Shown: positions 9,845-18,919, counted from the stretch's first letter. The stretch is DNA of 64,000 bases from Methylobacterium sp. (GCA_020252645.1 JADCCN010000004.1:62001-126000); one strand, 5' to 3'. Numbers and translations: made by a program. The notes: a model not told the origin generated them from the sequence alone.

Positions 9845-10839
9845 GTGCCACCACGGTTTCGTTGTCGGAAGCTGTGGCACGCGTCAGCGCGGCGCTTGAG
9901 CGCTGCCGCACATTGCCGGAAAACGCCGCCATCGTCGCGCGGGCCCTTGTCGCGGCCGAGGCGGACGGGCTCAAGGGCCACGGGTTTTCGCGCGTGCCGA
10001 GCTACGCGGCCCAAGCCAAGGTCGGCAAGGTGGACGGCATGGCGCGGCCGGTTGTCGAGCACGCCACCCCATCCCTCATTCGGATCGACGCATGCCATGG
10101 CTTTGCCTATCCCGCGATCCAGACGGCGATCTCTGCCCTGAAAGAAGCGACTCCGATGATGGGCGTTGCGGTCGCGGCAATCCGGCGTTCGCATCATTGT
10201 GGTGTTGCGGGCCATCCGGTCGAGCGATTGGCGGAGGCGGGCCTTGTGGCCATGTTGTTCGCGAATACCCCTGCGGCGATGGCGCCCTGGGGCGGAAAAA
10301 CCGCGACCTTCGGCACAAACCCAATCGCCTTTGCTTGCCCGTTGCCGAACCAGCCGCCGATCGTGATTGATCTTTCTTTGTCGAAAGTCGCTCGCGGCAA
10401 CATCCTCGCGGCGAAGCAGAAGGGGCAGCCCATTCCCGAGGGCTGGGCGCTCGACCCGGAAGGCCAGCCCACGACGGATGCCGATGCTGCACTGAAGGGC
10501 ACGATGCTACCCCTTGGTGATGCCAAAGGAACGGCGCTCGCCTTGATGGTGGAGTTGCTGGCGGCAGGCCTGACAGGTGCCACTTTTGCGGCTGATGCGA
10601 CCTCGTTTCTGGATGACAAGGGCGGACCGCCGGGTACCGGCCAGCTGCTGATCGCATTTGATCCGAGAATGATCGGTGGGCCCGGCGCAGTGGCTCATTT
10701 CAGTCGCCTTGCCAGTCAGATCACGGCGCAGGTCGGTGTGAGGCTGCCTGGAAACCGGCGGATGGATCTGCGCGCCAAAGCGAAAACGGAGGGGCTAGCT
10801 GTCGCCTCCTCGCTGCTTGCCGAGATTGACGCGCTCTAG
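9841..10839 (+). CDS. comC: (R)-sulfolactate dehydrogenase / Ldh-family malate-lactate dehydrogenase (ComC-like)
   Basis: A 332-aa member of the malate/L-lactate dehydrogenase family, distinct from the lactate dehydrogenase fold. The segment SHHCGVAGHPVERLAEAG (from about 120) contains the catalytic His and the Gly-rich stretch, and TFGTNPIAFACP matches the cofactor region. It overlaps the slcC relic by 4 bp. In known sulfolactate degraders SlcC and ComC together racemise sulfolactate through sulfopyruvate. With SlcC broken, ComC alone would only interconvert (R)-sulfolactate and sulfopyruvate. The stop lies within a repeat copy, which ends the island. Confidence 0.82.
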   Translation: MSATTVSLSEAVARVSAALERCRTLPENAAIVARALVAAEADGLKGHGFSRVPSYAAQAKVGKVDGMARPVVEHATPSLIRIDACHGFAYPAIQTAISALKEATPMMGVAVAAIRRSHHCGVAGHPVERLAEAGLVAMLFANTPAAMAPWGGKTATFGTNPIAFACPLPNQPPIVIDLSLSKVARGNILAAKQKGQPIPEGWALDPEGQPTTDADAALKGTMLPLGDAKGTALALMVELLAAGLTGATFAADATSFLDDKGGPPGTGQLLIAFDPRMIGGPGAVAHFSRLASQITAQVGVRLPGNRRMDLRAKAKTEGLAVASSLLAEIDAL

Positions 10840-10984
10840 AGCATGATGTGTTCAGACGGAAGCACATCATGCTCTTATCTTATTATTATTGAATGCTTTT
10901 TTTAAAAAACCGGATTCCACTTTTTCGCAGCATGCTCTAGAGCATTTTCCGACCAAGTGGATGTCGCCTGATCGAAAAATGCTC
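10838..10984. repeat. Intergenic two-hairpin repeat, copy 3 (compound)
   Basis: A first stem like copy 2 (AGAGCATGATGTG paired with CACATCATGCTCT) is followed by an A/T-rich middle, a second arm ending GCAGCATGCTCT, and an extra half element AGAGCATTTTCCGACCAAG that ends GAAAAATGCTC. It overlaps the comC stop and separates the island from the convergent gene at 11063. Confidence 0.8.
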
Positions 10985-11062
10985 AAAATGCTGCCCTGGA
11001 GGATCCAACCATCCTGAAGCGCCTTGCCGAACTCTCGAGCATTGCAGCCGGGCCGCCGGCGC

Positions 11063-13501
11063 TCACGCCACCTTGAAGCGCTGCGCGGATTGCTGGAGCT
11101 GATCGGAAATCGAGCCCAGTTCCTTCGCGCGCTGATCCAGCGTTCCGGCGGAATCAAAAGACTTTGCCGCCACGTGGTTCACGGCGTTTGCATCGTTCGC
11201 AGCAGCGGAAATCGCCTGGTTCGCATCGCTCATGTAGGACGAAATCGAGCCGACCTCACCGGACATGCGATCCACGGATTGCGCCACGAACTCTACCTTT
11301 CCGGCCACTTCCTGCACGTCGTCATTCACGTGGCGGGCAAGCGCGGCCTGCGCTTCGGCGCTGTCGGCGATGATACCGATCGTCCGGTTGATGTCGCCGA
11401 GCACATCCCTCAGCATGGCAAATCCCCGGGTCGCCTGCTGGGTGCCGGCGCGCATGGCCGCCACGCGGGCCTTCACATCGGCTGTCGCCCGCTGGGTCTG
11501 GTTTGCCAGCGCCTTCACTTCGGAAGCGACCACGGCAAAACCTTTGCCCGCCTCGCCTGCGCGCGCGGCCTCGATCGTGGCATTGAGGGCAAGAAGGTTG
11601 GTGCTCGAGGCAATGCCCTCGATGAGTTCGGCGATCTCGTTGATCTGTTCGGAGGCCGCGACGAGGTTCACCATCTGGCTTTCGGAATGACCGATCACCG
11701 CATTGGCGCTTTGCGAGACCGAGCGCCCGTCGCGGGCGGCATGGGCCACGTCGTTCACCGAATGGGAAAGCTTGCCCATGCGGTCGGCGAGTTTCTGGAT
11801 GCGCTGGGTCATGTCCCGCGCGGCATGGGAAACGCGCTCGGCATCCGCGCGCAGGCCGCTGGCCTGGCCCACCGCGGCGCTGGCCCGCCCGCTGAGCGAG
11901 GTCGCGGCCATCGCCATCTTGCCGGAGGTGGAGGAAACCGCGCTCGAATCCTGCAGGAACTGGTCGGAAAGCCCGCCGATCACATGGGACGCATTGTTGA
12001 TGCGGGCCGCATGCCGGGTGATTTCCGCCTGCACGCGCTGGAACTCATCCAGAAACGGATTGATGATCTGGGCGATCTCGGCCGCTTCGTCGCCCGAGGC
12101 CGCATCGAGACGGCGGGTAAGGTCGCGCTCGAGCTGGGTGATGCGATAGAGTTCCTGCTGGAGGGTGCCCGTGCCGATCGCGGCGCCGTGCTCGGCGGCA
12201 TTCAGGCCGCGCTGTTCATCCGCTTCCGGCAGGCGGATGCCGATGGTCCGCTTCATCGCCCAGAACGTCAGGAGACCCATGCCGAAGGCCCAGAGGAAGG
12301 CCGCGCCTGCCCCCTTCGCCTGAACAAGAAAGGAACTCATCACGCTCAGCCCGTTCAGCTTCTCGGGCATCGCGAAGAAGGGCACCAGCAACGTGCCGAG
12401 CACGCCCGAAACGCCATGCACGCCCACGACGCCGACGACATCGTCGAGCTTCATCCGGTGGAGCACGAAATCCTCGACGAAAACCACGGATGCCCCGCAG
12501 ATCGCGCCGATCGCGATGGCACCCTTGGGGCCGACGGCATCACAGCCGGCGGTGATCCCGACAAGTCCGGCGAGCAGGCCGTTCACCAGGCGATTGGTCA
12601 GGTAGGTGCCATCCTTCGCCCGCCCGATCAGCATCGCGATGATGCCCCCGAAGGATGCGCCGAGCAGCGTGTTCGCAGCGATCTTGCCCACCGCGCCGCT
12701 GGCCGCCGCGGTGGAGCCGGCATTGAAGCCGATCCACCCCACCAGCAGCAGCATGGCGCCCGTGGCGCTCAGCACATGCGAATGGCCATGGATCGGCAAG
12801 GCCTTGCCATTGGCATCGAAGCGGCCGATGCGCGGACCCAGCACGATGATGCCCGCCAGCGCGATCCATGCACCGACGGAATGCACCACGGTGGAACCGG
12901 CGAAATCGATGAAGCCGCTGGCGGCAAGCCAGGGCTTGTTCTCCGTCACGAGGCCCGCGCCCCAGGCCCAATGGCCGAAAACCGGATAGATCAGCAGGCC
13001 GACAACGGCCGCCAGCACGATATAGGCCGCATAGCTCATGCGCTCGGCCACGGCACCGGAGACGATCGTCGCGGCCGTGCCGGCAAAGGCCACCTGAAAA
13101 ACGAAGAAGGTGTAGGTCCAGTCATCGAGGCCGGAATAGCCCCAGAGCGTGCCCGGCGACCCGAACAGCCCCATGACCGTGGGGCCGAACATGATCATGA
13201 AGCCGAAAACGGTGAAGCAGGCAGCGGACACGAAGAAATCCACGACGTTCTTCTGCGCCACATTGATGGAATTCTTCGAGCGGACCATGCCTGCTTCCAG
13301 CAAAAGGAAACCGGCCTGCATCAGCAGCACGAGGGCGGCAGCGGTCATCAGCCAGACATGGTTCAGATGCGCGCGCAACTGCTCGACATCGCCTGCGAGT
13401 TTCGCAAGATCCGGTGGAGCAGCGGCGAAAGTGCCGGAAGCACCCAGAACGACGAGCGCTGCGCTTGCAACCGCAAAACGGCTGAACAGACGGACGAGCA
13501 T
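11063..13501 (-). CDS. Ammonium transporter fused to a methyl-accepting chemotaxis signalling domain (Amt-MCP)
   Basis: An 812-aa fusion. A signal peptide-like start is followed by an Amt/Mep/Rh domain (about 35-445). This keeps the ammonium-binding Asp199 in DFAGSTVVH, the pore pair His207 and His362 (GVHGVSG), and the AEHG motif of the Amt C-terminus. A linker leads to long Ala/Ser-rich coiled coils (about 500-805) with the MCP hairpin tip [19 protein letters not shown] and [12 protein letters not shown]. There is no HAMP domain. ATG 13501 is chosen for GGGAGG just upstream. The architecture implies an ammonium transceptor signalling to CheA rather than a plain transporter. Pore residues are kept, so transport is possible too. 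Confidence 0.88.
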   Translation of the reverse strand: MLVRLFSRFAVASAALVVLGASGTFAAAPPDLAKLAGDVEQLRAHLNHVWLMTAAALVLLMQAGFLLLEAGMVRSKNSINVAQKNVVDFFVSAACFTVFGFMIMFGPTVMGLFGSPGTLWGYSGLDDWTYTFFVFQVAFAGTAATIVSGAVAERMSYAAYIVLAAVVGLLIYPVFGHWAWGAGLVTENKPWLAASGFIDFAGSTVVHSVGAWIALAGIIVLGPRIGRFDANGKALPIHGHSHVLSATGAMLLLVGWIGFNAGSTAAASGAVGKIAANTLLGASFGGIIAMLIGRAKDGTYLTNRLVNGLLAGLVGITAGCDAVGPKGAIAIGAICGASVVFVEDFVLHRMKLDDVVGVVGVHGVSGVLGTLLVPFFAMPEKLNGLSVMSSFLVQAKGAGAAFLWAFGMGLLTFWAMKRTIGIRLPEADEQRGLNAAEHGAAIGTGTLQQELYRITQLERDLTRRLDAASGDEAAEIAQIINPFLDEFQRVQAEITRHAARINNASHVIGGLSDQFLQDSSAVSSTSGKMAMAATSLSGRASAAVGQASGLRADAERVSHAARDMTQRIQKLADRMGKLSHSVNDVAHAARDGRSVSQSANAVIGHSESQMVNLVAASEQINEIAELIEGIASSTNLLALNATIEAARAGEAGKGFAVVASEVKALANQTQRATADVKARVAAMRAGTQQATRGFAMLRDVLGDINRTIGIIADSAEAQAALARHVNDDVQEVAGKVEFVAQSVDRMSGEVGSISSYMSDANQAISAAANDANAVNHVAAKSFDSAGTLDQRAKELGSISDQLQQSAQRFKVA

Positions 13502-13826
13502 TCTGCCTCCCAACGCCGGAATGGTTCGATTTCGGAACCTGGCGGCGAGGAACGATGCAGTTTTTCAGTAAACGAGCGGTGAAAATTGCGCAAAAATCAG
13601 CCTGGCTTCACATGCATAAATGCAAAAGACCATGTGTTTTCTGCTTCCTGAGCAGAAATCGAATGTTTTTTTCCGTTCTCTGTCAGCCGGGTCATGCGCG
13701 GATTTCCGGAATTGCCGGTTCTGCCTCGAGGTCAAACACTTCCGCGCGCCGGACTTGCAGGCTCAAGACCGGCCCAGTAAATCGCAAAGTGCAGTTTCGA
13801 ACCATGATGCGCGCAGCGGGCAGCCC
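13502..13826. promoter_or_regulatory. Divergent promoter region between amt-mcp and the hybrid kinase gene
   Basis: 325 bp without a credible gene, more A/T-rich than its surroundings. It holds the palindrome TGCATAAATGCA (13613-13624) and an inverted repeat TCTGCT/AGCAGA (13640-13656) followed by a T-run at 13665-13671. Both transcripts should start here. I found no sigma-54 spacing match. Confidence 0.4.
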
Positions 13827-15599
13827 ATGACAGGCCAGACATCGAAGGCACAGATTGGCGGGGCGGATGACGCGGGGGAACTGGTCGAGCTGCTGGCCCG
13901 ACAGATGCCGTTCGTTCTCGGCGCGGTGCTGGTGGTGGCTCCCACGGCGGCCTATGTGCATGGCCTGCGCCTTGGCCCCAGCGCGCTGGCCTGGAACTGG
14001 CTGATCGCAGCAATCGTGCTCGCCGCCCTGCGCGGGCTTTTCGTGGTGGCCTATTGGCGCTTGCGCGCCGATATGCCGCTCTGGGTTTGGCGCAACGGGT
14101 TCATGCTCGGCAGCCTTGCTTCCGGCAGCCTGTTCGGCTGGTTCGGATGGGAGGTGACCGGCTCGGGCGATGCGCCCCTGATGCTTTTCATCATCATGAT
14201 GCTGGTGGGGCTCACGGCGGGTTCCGTTGCCTCGCTTTCAGCCGATCGGCTTGTCTATGCCGCCTTCGCGATCAGCGCGATGGGTCCGGTCGTGGCGCGG
14301 TTCGCGCTTGCCGACGACGAGACCGGCCGCTGGATGGCCCTGCTGGGCCTCGTGTTTCTCGTCACGCATCTCGGCTATTCGATGCTGCAGAACCGGACGA
14401 TGCGCGATCTCATCCGGCTTCGGAACCAGGAGAAGGCGTTCTCGCAGGAACTGGCCGAGGCGCGGGACCGGGCGGAGCGCTCGAACAGCGAGAAAACGCG
14501 CTTCCTGCTGGCGGCGGGCCATGATCTGCGCCAGCCGCTCTACGCGATCCGCCTGCTGCTCGACTCGCTGGAAAGTGCCGGGAAGGATCTGCGGGCCGAA
14601 CGCATCGCGACCATCGCGGAATCGGTCAATGCCATCTCCGATCTGCTGGAGCGCATGCTGGAAGCGGCGCGCGCCAGCTCGAAGGGCTATCAACCCCACC
14701 TCGCGCCGGTGGAGCTCGATTCGGTGTTTCGTCAGGTCGGCGTGGAATTCGCGGTGGAGGCGGCCAACAAGTCGCTCGACCTCTGCTTCGTGGGAACAAG
14801 CCGCTGGGCGCGCGGCGAGCCGACCCTTCTCACCCAGATCCTGAGGAACTTTGTCGGCAATGCCGTGCGATACACCGAAAGAGGGCGCGTTCTGGTCGGC
14901 GTCCGGCTCCGGGGCGAGAAGCTCGAATTGCAGGTCTGGGATACCGGGCCCGGCATCGCGGAGGAGAATCTGTCACGCATCTTCGAGCCGTTTCACCAGC
15001 TCGCCAATCCGGGCCGGCAGGCCGGGCGCGGGCATGGCCTGGGGCTCACCATCGCGCGCAGCATGGCCGAATTGATCGGGGGGACCATCAGGGTGCGTTC
15101 ACGGGCCGGCCGGGGCTCGATGTTCGCGATCACGCTTCCGGCCGCTGCGGCTCCGCCCCATGTCGAGGCGATGGCCGAGATGCTGGTCTCCGCTCCGCCC
15201 GAGCGGCCGGCTGCCGGCCGCCTGCTGCTCGTGGAGGATCACACTCCGGTGCGCGATATCCTGCGCGAGTTGCTGGCGGGCTGGGGCTACGCGGTCGCCA
15301 CCAGTGCCGAGGCCGAACAGGCGCTCGCCGATCTCGCGGCAGGCGGCGCGATGCCGGATGTCATCGTCTCGGATCTGCGCCTGCCGGGCGCGATGGACGG
15401 GCTCGACCTGATCCGCACCATCCGGGCGCGTGCCGGCTTCCCCATCCCCGCCCTGCTGGTGACGGCGGACCCGGCTGCGCCGAAACCGGGGGAGAACATT
15501 CTCGTGCTTCAGAAGCCGGTCGGCGCGCATGCCCTTCGCGAGAAGCTCGACGAGGCGTTTCTGCTCAGCCGATCCGCGCACGCTCCAGGAAATCCTTGA
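13827..15599 (+). CDS. Membrane hybrid sensor histidine kinase with receiver domain
   Basis: A 590-aa protein. Hydrophobic helices from about 25 to 190 form a membrane sensor without a periplasmic domain. A coiled coil rich in Arg and Glu precedes the HisKA box AAGHDLRQPLYAIRLLLDSL, whose His is the phosphoacceptor. The ATPase part shows an N-box (ILRNFVGNAVRYT), DTGPGIAEEN and a G2 box GRGHGLGL. A C-terminal receiver has LLLVEDHTPVRD and the phosphoacceptor Asp in VIVSDLRLPG. The HDLRQPL form of the H-box is typical of a subfamily of hybrid kinases in proteobacteria. It ends in a 35-bp overlap with the convergent LuxR regulator gene, the probable partner. Confidence 0.88.
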   Translation: MTGQTSKAQIGGADDAGELVELLARQMPFVLGAVLVVAPTAAYVHGLRLGPSALAWNWLIAAIVLAALRGLFVVAYWRLRADMPLWVWRNGFMLGSLASGSLFGWFGWEVTGSGDAPLMLFIIMMLVGLTAGSVASLSADRLVYAAFAISAMGPVVARFALADDETGRWMALLGLVFLVTHLGYSMLQNRTMRDLIRLRNQEKAFSQELAEARDRAERSNSEKTRFLLAAGHDLRQPLYAIRLLLDSLESAGKDLRAERIATIAESVNAISDLLERMLEAARASSKGYQPHLAPVELDSVFRQVGVEFAVEAANKSLDLCFVGTSRWARGEPTLLTQILRNFVGNAVRYTERGRVLVGVRLRGEKLELQVWDTGPGIAEENLSRIFEPFHQLANPGRQAGRGHGLGLTIARSMAELIGGTIRVRSRAGRGSMFAITLPAAAAPPHVEAMAEMLVSAPPERPAAGRLLLVEDHTPVRDILRELLAGWGYAVATSAEAEQALADLAAGGAMPDVIVSDLRLPGAMDGLDLIRTIRARAGFPIPALLVTADPAAPKPGENILVLQKPVGAHALREKLDEAFLLSRSAHAPGNP

Positions 15600-16155
15600 C
15601 CGCGCCGCGATGCGCGAGCCCGAAGCGCTTGAAAACGCTGGCGAGATGCGCGCGGACGGTGTTCTCGCTGATGCCGAGGCTGCGGCCGATCACCTTGTTC
15701 TGAAGGCCGCGCGCGCAGAGAACCAGGATATCTCGCTCGCGGGGGGTGAGAACGGGGCGGTTTGTGCCGTTGAGCGTTTCCGGCTCGCAGCTCGTCAATT
15801 CCCCCAGAGCGGACAGGATCGCCTCGGGACCATCCGCCTTCGACAGCACGCCGGCCGCCCCTTCGAGAGCCGGCGAGGCCAGGAGATCGCGCGGATCGGA
15901 GCCCGTCACGACAATGACGGGCAGACCGGGGCACAGGTGCTGGAGCGCCAGATAGGTTTCCGTGCCGCTCGAATCCGGCAGGGCGAGATCGAGGATGACA
16001 GCATCGAGCGGACCGGCCAGCAACCTTCCCCTCGCTTCGGCCAGCGCGGCGCATTCCTCGATCGCCACGCCCGGAAAGGCACATTGCAAGGCTGTCCGCA
16101 GGCCTACCCGCACAAGGGGATGATCATCGACAATCAGGATATTCATCGGACGCAT
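15565..16155 (-). CDS. NarL/FixJ-type response regulator with LuxR HTH
   Basis: A 196-aa two-domain regulator. The receiver starts ILIVDDHPLVRVG and carries the phosphorylatable Asp in VILDLALPDSSG. The C-terminal LuxR helix-turn-helix reads LTPRERDILVLCARGLQNKVIG followed by ISENTVRAHLASVFKRFG. I prefer the ATG at 16155 because GGGTGGG lies just upstream; ATG 16146 would also give a full receiver. Its last 35 bp overlap the kinase gene tail to tail. It is the likely output partner of that kinase; its target genes are not shown by the sequence. Confidence 0.87.
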   Translation of the reverse strand: MRPMNILIVDDHPLVRVGLRTALQCAFPGVAIEECAALAEARGRLLAGPLDAVILDLALPDSSGTETYLALQHLCPGLPVIVVTGSDPRDLLASPALEGAAGVLSKADGPEAILSALGELTSCEPETLNGTNRPVLTPRERDILVLCARGLQNKVIGRSLGISENTVRAHLASVFKRFGLAHRGAVKDFLERARIG

Positions 16156-16393
16156 TCGACCCACCCGAGTGATGCCTTCCGCAAAAAACGATATCCGGGC
16201 CGCGCCCAAGGCGAAGCCGCGCCACAGGCCGGATATTGCAATACATCCGGAGAGCACGCCGACGCATAGCCTCGGCGATGGACTAGTCCGTTGTCGTCGT
16301 TCCCGAAAGCCGTTGCGCCGGCACTCATCCGATCATGATGCGGCAGGGCGTGCGTTTCCGGCAAGCCCCGTTTTCTGCTCGGCTCGGGCGCGA

Positions 16394-17074
16394 TCATGGC
16401 TTCACCGCCGGCAGGCTGGCGAGCCCGAGGCCCGGGAGAATGCTGCCCGGCAAAACGCCAAGCGCGGTCAACAGCATAGGCAGCGCAACCACCGCGATCA
16501 GCGTCGCCGCCACGGTGCGGATCTGCCCTTCGCGCTTTCGGACAAATCCGCGCATGGCCGGGCGCGCCATCAGTACGGCACACCCGAACCAGAACAGGAC
16601 GGCGGCGCCGGTAACGGCGAGCACGATGGCAAGGCTTGAACCGCTTTCCGCCACATTCGCCCGCCCAATCGGAACCAGGACCGCGGCGAAATAGGCGATG
16701 GTGATCGGGTTGCTGGCGGCGGTGGAAAACCCTGCCAGAAACAGTGCCAGCCCCTGGCCGTTGCGACGCGTGCGGGCGGTTCGTTCCGCCGGCGCGAAGT
16801 TGCGCTTGCGAGAGATTGCCCAGGCGACCGTCAGCAGCATCAGCCCCGGCAGAAATTGCAGCGCGGGCGAAAGGGCTTCCACCTGCGGCAACTCACTGAC
16901 GGCGAGCATGAAGATCGCGAGCCCGCCGACCCCGCAAGCGATACCGGCAATCATGGGCAGGGCGCTGCCCAGGCCTTCCAGCGCCGCGATGGTGCCAATG
17001 GCGACCATATTCGGCCCCGGCGAGGCCATGATGAGCAGATAGCCCAGCAGAAAGGCGCCAAGTTCAGGCGGCAT
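16394..17074 (-). CDS. LysE/RhtB-family amino-acid exporter
   Basis: A 226-aa inner-membrane protein with about six hydrophobic helices. The N-terminal motif YLLIMASPGPNMVAIG matches the conserved 'PGPxxx' segment of LysE/RhtB exporters, and FSTAASNPITIAYFAAVLVP matches the second conserved segment. The start at ATG 17074 is preceded by GTGGGGTG. The usual family length is slightly above 200, so it is complete. Neighbours give no hint of its substrate. Confidence 0.82.
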   Translation of the reverse strand: MPPELGAFLLGYLLIMASPGPNMVAIGTIAALEGLGSALPMIAGIACGVGGLAIFMLAVSELPQVEALSPALQFLPGLMLLTVAWAISRKRNFAPAERTARTRRNGQGLALFLAGFSTAASNPITIAYFAAVLVPIGRANVAESGSSLAIVLAVTGAAVLFWFGCAVLMARPAMRGFVRKREGQIRTVAATLIAVVALPMLLTALGVLPGSILPGLGLASLPAVKP

Positions 17075-17130
17075 GTTGCACCCCACGGGCCGGGAAGAGC
17101 GGGGCCTGCTTTCCCCGAGCCTCCGCCCTC

Positions 17131-17251
17131 AGATCGAATTTCGCTTAAGCGCGGTTGCCGATCTGAATCGATCAGATCGGCCGCTCTAAGCTATTGATTT
17201 ACCGAATTTTCTTTCGAAGAACCGGCATCCACTTCTTCGAAAAAATGCTCT
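17131..17251. repeat. Intergenic two-hairpin repeat, copy 4
   Basis: GCCGATCTG and CAGATCGGC form the first stem around AATCGAT. The middle TAAGCTATTGATTTACCGAA is followed by CGAAGAACCGGCATCC and the closing AAAATGCTCT. It overlaps the stop codon of the small gene that ends at 17250. Confidence 0.8.
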
Positions 17252-17666
17252 AATTCGGGTTGCCGCAGCCGCACTTGGCGGGGTTGATCTGCAATTGATC
17301 CTGCGTCGCGTCATAGAGAAACTGTTCAATCGCGGTGTAGCGGTCGAACACGGCTTGCGGACGCTCGACCGCGCAGCGAAGCTCGAGGCGGTCGATCTCG
17401 CTGCGCAAACCCAGCGCCAGGGCCGGGGAGATCACCCTGAAGCGCTCCTGCAGATCGATCATCGGTGTCAGGTGGGTGCGCCAGGTGATGCAGCGCAACT
17501 GCGCCTCTGCGCGGGTCGGTTCGGAGGCAGAGGACTTTGTCTCCTGGGCCACTGCCAGCGGCGCTGCCAGAACGCAGGCGATGGTGGCCGTGTAGCGCAG
17601 CAGCGATAGAGGTTCTGCAAGCAACGACGAAAGTATTGCAGGCCGGGAGCGATTGAATCGGGGCAT
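17250..17666 (-). CDS. Small exported protein of unknown function
   Basis: A 138-aa protein I do not recognise. It has a long N-terminal signal-like segment: a basic start, a hydrophobic stretch around residues 28-42 and AVAQ as a probable cleavage site. The mature part of about 95 residues is predicted soluble and helical, with LRSEIDRLELRC, and ends in the cysteine-rich tail CGCGNPN. I chose ATG 17666 because GAGGAAG lies 7 bp upstream. An earlier ATG at 17714 overlaps the stop of the upstream gene (ATGA) and would add a polar extension before the signal. It probably forms an operon with that upstream membrane-protein gene. Confidence 0.6.
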   Translation of the reverse strand: MPRFNRSRPAILSSLLAEPLSLLRYTATIACVLAAPLAVAQETKSSASEPTRAEAQLRCITWRTHLTPMIDLQERFRVISPALALGLRSEIDRLELRCAVERPQAVFDRYTAIEQFLYDATQDQLQINPAKCGCGNPN

Positions 17667-17710
17667 CGGGTTTTCTTCCTCTGTTGGGGTGGAGCTGGCA
17701 GTCATTTCGT

Positions 17711-17974
17711 TCATGGGCGCGGCTTGGACACGTCGCGCGAAGGGATTTTTGGCCGCTCCAGCATCACCGTGATCAGGCGCATGATGTTGATCGGCAGAAG
17801 GACGCAATGCAGCGCCAGGACCGGTTTCAGGTCGAGCCCCGATCCGTAGATGATGAACAGCAGGTTGGCGAAAATCGCGGCAACCCGGAGCGTCAGCATT
17901 GACTTGCAATAGAAGGCCGTAACGGTCATTCCAGCCGCGAAAAAACCGACTATCTCGACAATTTCACGGTCCAT
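17711..17974 (-). CDS. Small three-helix membrane protein, resembling the membrane module before cNMP-binding domains
   Basis: An 87-aa protein with about three hydrophobic helices: EIVGFFAAGMTVTAFYC, LRVAAIFANLLFIIYGSGL and VLALHCVLLPINIMRL. This pattern resembles the membrane module that precedes cyclic-nucleotide-binding domains in some proteins; here it stands alone. ATG 17974 has GGAGG upstream. A longer start at 18019 has no good ribosome site. The downstream small exported protein begins near its stop, suggesting one transcript. Function unknown. Confidence 0.6.
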   Translation of the reverse strand: MDREIVEIVGFFAAGMTVTAFYCKSMLTLRVAAIFANLLFIIYGSGLDLKPVLALHCVLLPINIMRLITVMLERPKIPSRDVSKPRP

Positions 17975-18505
17975 TTCGGACGCCTCCACGGTTGCTGAGT
18001 GCTTTGAAAAAATCGTCATCAGGGCCTGACCGCCGGGCGCGTTTGCCGAACCCTCGCCCGAAGCGGTTGCTCACCAGATGGCGAGACTTAAACGATCGAT
18101 TGTTTCGGTCGCAAACCGGCTGGCGGACTAGTCCATCCAGTGCGGGGACAATGTCCGCGGAACCCGCGCGGCCGATAAGTTCGATCAACTACTTTCGGAA
18201 AACGCTTTTTATTTCATCGTTGCTGGTGTCCTTTCATATCTTCTGAAAGCCAAGGCAAAGATCCTTGTCTTGATGCTTGATATTACCTCGCCATGATCGG
18301 AATCCCCTGTGAGTTCTGTGTGAAATCGGTGTGAGCCGCCGTGAGAGCAGGTTGGCGCGCTTTAGAGCATTTTCCGAAGAAGCGGATACCGGTCCTTCGA
18401 AAGAAAATGCGGTAAATCAATAGCTTAGATCGATCGATCTGATTCAGTCAGATCGGCAACCGCTCTAATGTTCTGGAAAGTTCACGGGGTGCCAAAGCCG
18501 GACGC
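17975..18505. other. Gene-poor stretch upstream of the small membrane-protein gene
   Basis: About 530 bp with no frame that looks coding on either strand. It contains the promoter side of the gene ending at 17711 and repeat copy 5 (18364-18466). GC falls around 18180-18300. I see no tRNA or other RNA signature. Confidence 0.5.
18364..18466. repeat. Intergenic two-hairpin repeat, copy 5
   Basis: It begins AGAGCATTTTCCGAAGAAGC, contains GGATACCGG and CTTCGAAAGAAAATGCGG, then a second stem TCTGATTCAGTCAGATCGG, and ends CCGCTCT. It is in the same orientation as copies 8 and 9. Confidence 0.85.
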
Positions 18506-18713
18506 ATGGCTCACAAGTGCATCACCATTCGGCTTCATGGCGCCTGCATGATCCGGGGGCTTGCGCCGCATGCCTTCGAGATCAGCGGCGTCAAGCACAA
18601 GGCGATCCTCGCCCGGCTCGCCACCGCACGGGGGGCGGTCGCGTGCTCTCCTGCAGGAGACTTTGTGGGGCGTTACCGATCACGAGGCCGGCCGGCAGAA
18701 TCCCGGGGTCTGA
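18506..18713 (+). pseudogene. Frameshifted N-terminal fragment of a SARP-like winged-helix regulator
   Basis: From ATG 18506 the frame reads ITIRLHG, FEISGVKHKAILARLATA, resembling the start of SARP/BTAD-type regulators (short strand, then the first recognition-domain helix). After the six-G tract at 18630-18635 the similarity moves to the next frame, which reads GRSRALLQETLWGVTDHEAG, the usual second half of that domain, and stops at 18711. Removing one G would join the halves. The rest of such proteins, several hundred residues, is missing. The call rests on pattern memory and is tentative. Confidence 0.5.
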
Positions 18714-18722
18714 TTCAAACGT

Positions 18723-18919
18723 TCACGCGGCATTCCAATGCCTTGCGATCTTGCGTTTGAGCATTCGGATCGAGGCGATCTGGATGAAGGCGGCGACGCT
18801 TTCGATGGATTTTTCGAAGCCCTTGGCGGCGTCGGATCGCTTAACGATCTCGATTCTCCAGTTGCCGTTTCCGCGCGTGGCCTCGCGCAGTTTGTCGCCG
18901 GCCTGGCAGCCATCGGCTT
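18723..18919 (-). pseudogene. IS5-family transposase C-terminal remnant with internal deletion
   Basis: On the - strand the frame reads DGCQAGDKLRE, then NWRIEIVKRSDAAKGFE, joined directly to KSIESVAAFIQIASIRMLKR before the stop at 18723. In intact IS5/IS1182-like transposases the segment after KRSDAAKGFE runs through a conserved block with the catalytic Glu (WVVERTFAW-like) before reaching a second FEKSIES motif. Here that block is gone, as if recombination between the two FE-containing repeats removed it. The remnant abuts repeat copy 6, and no terminal inverted repeats remain visible. Confidence 0.65.

Noticed and set aside
11024-13582. Very long open frame on the + strand opposite the Amt-MCP gene
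   Set aside because: It is Arg/His/Gly-rich shadow reading of a GC-rich gene. The - strand shows Amt and MCP motifs in correct order, so the + frame is not a gene.
13560-13680. Sigma-54 promoter for the ammonium transporter fusion
   Set aside because: GG and GC pairs are present on both strands, but none has the 10-bp spacing of the -24/-12 elements.
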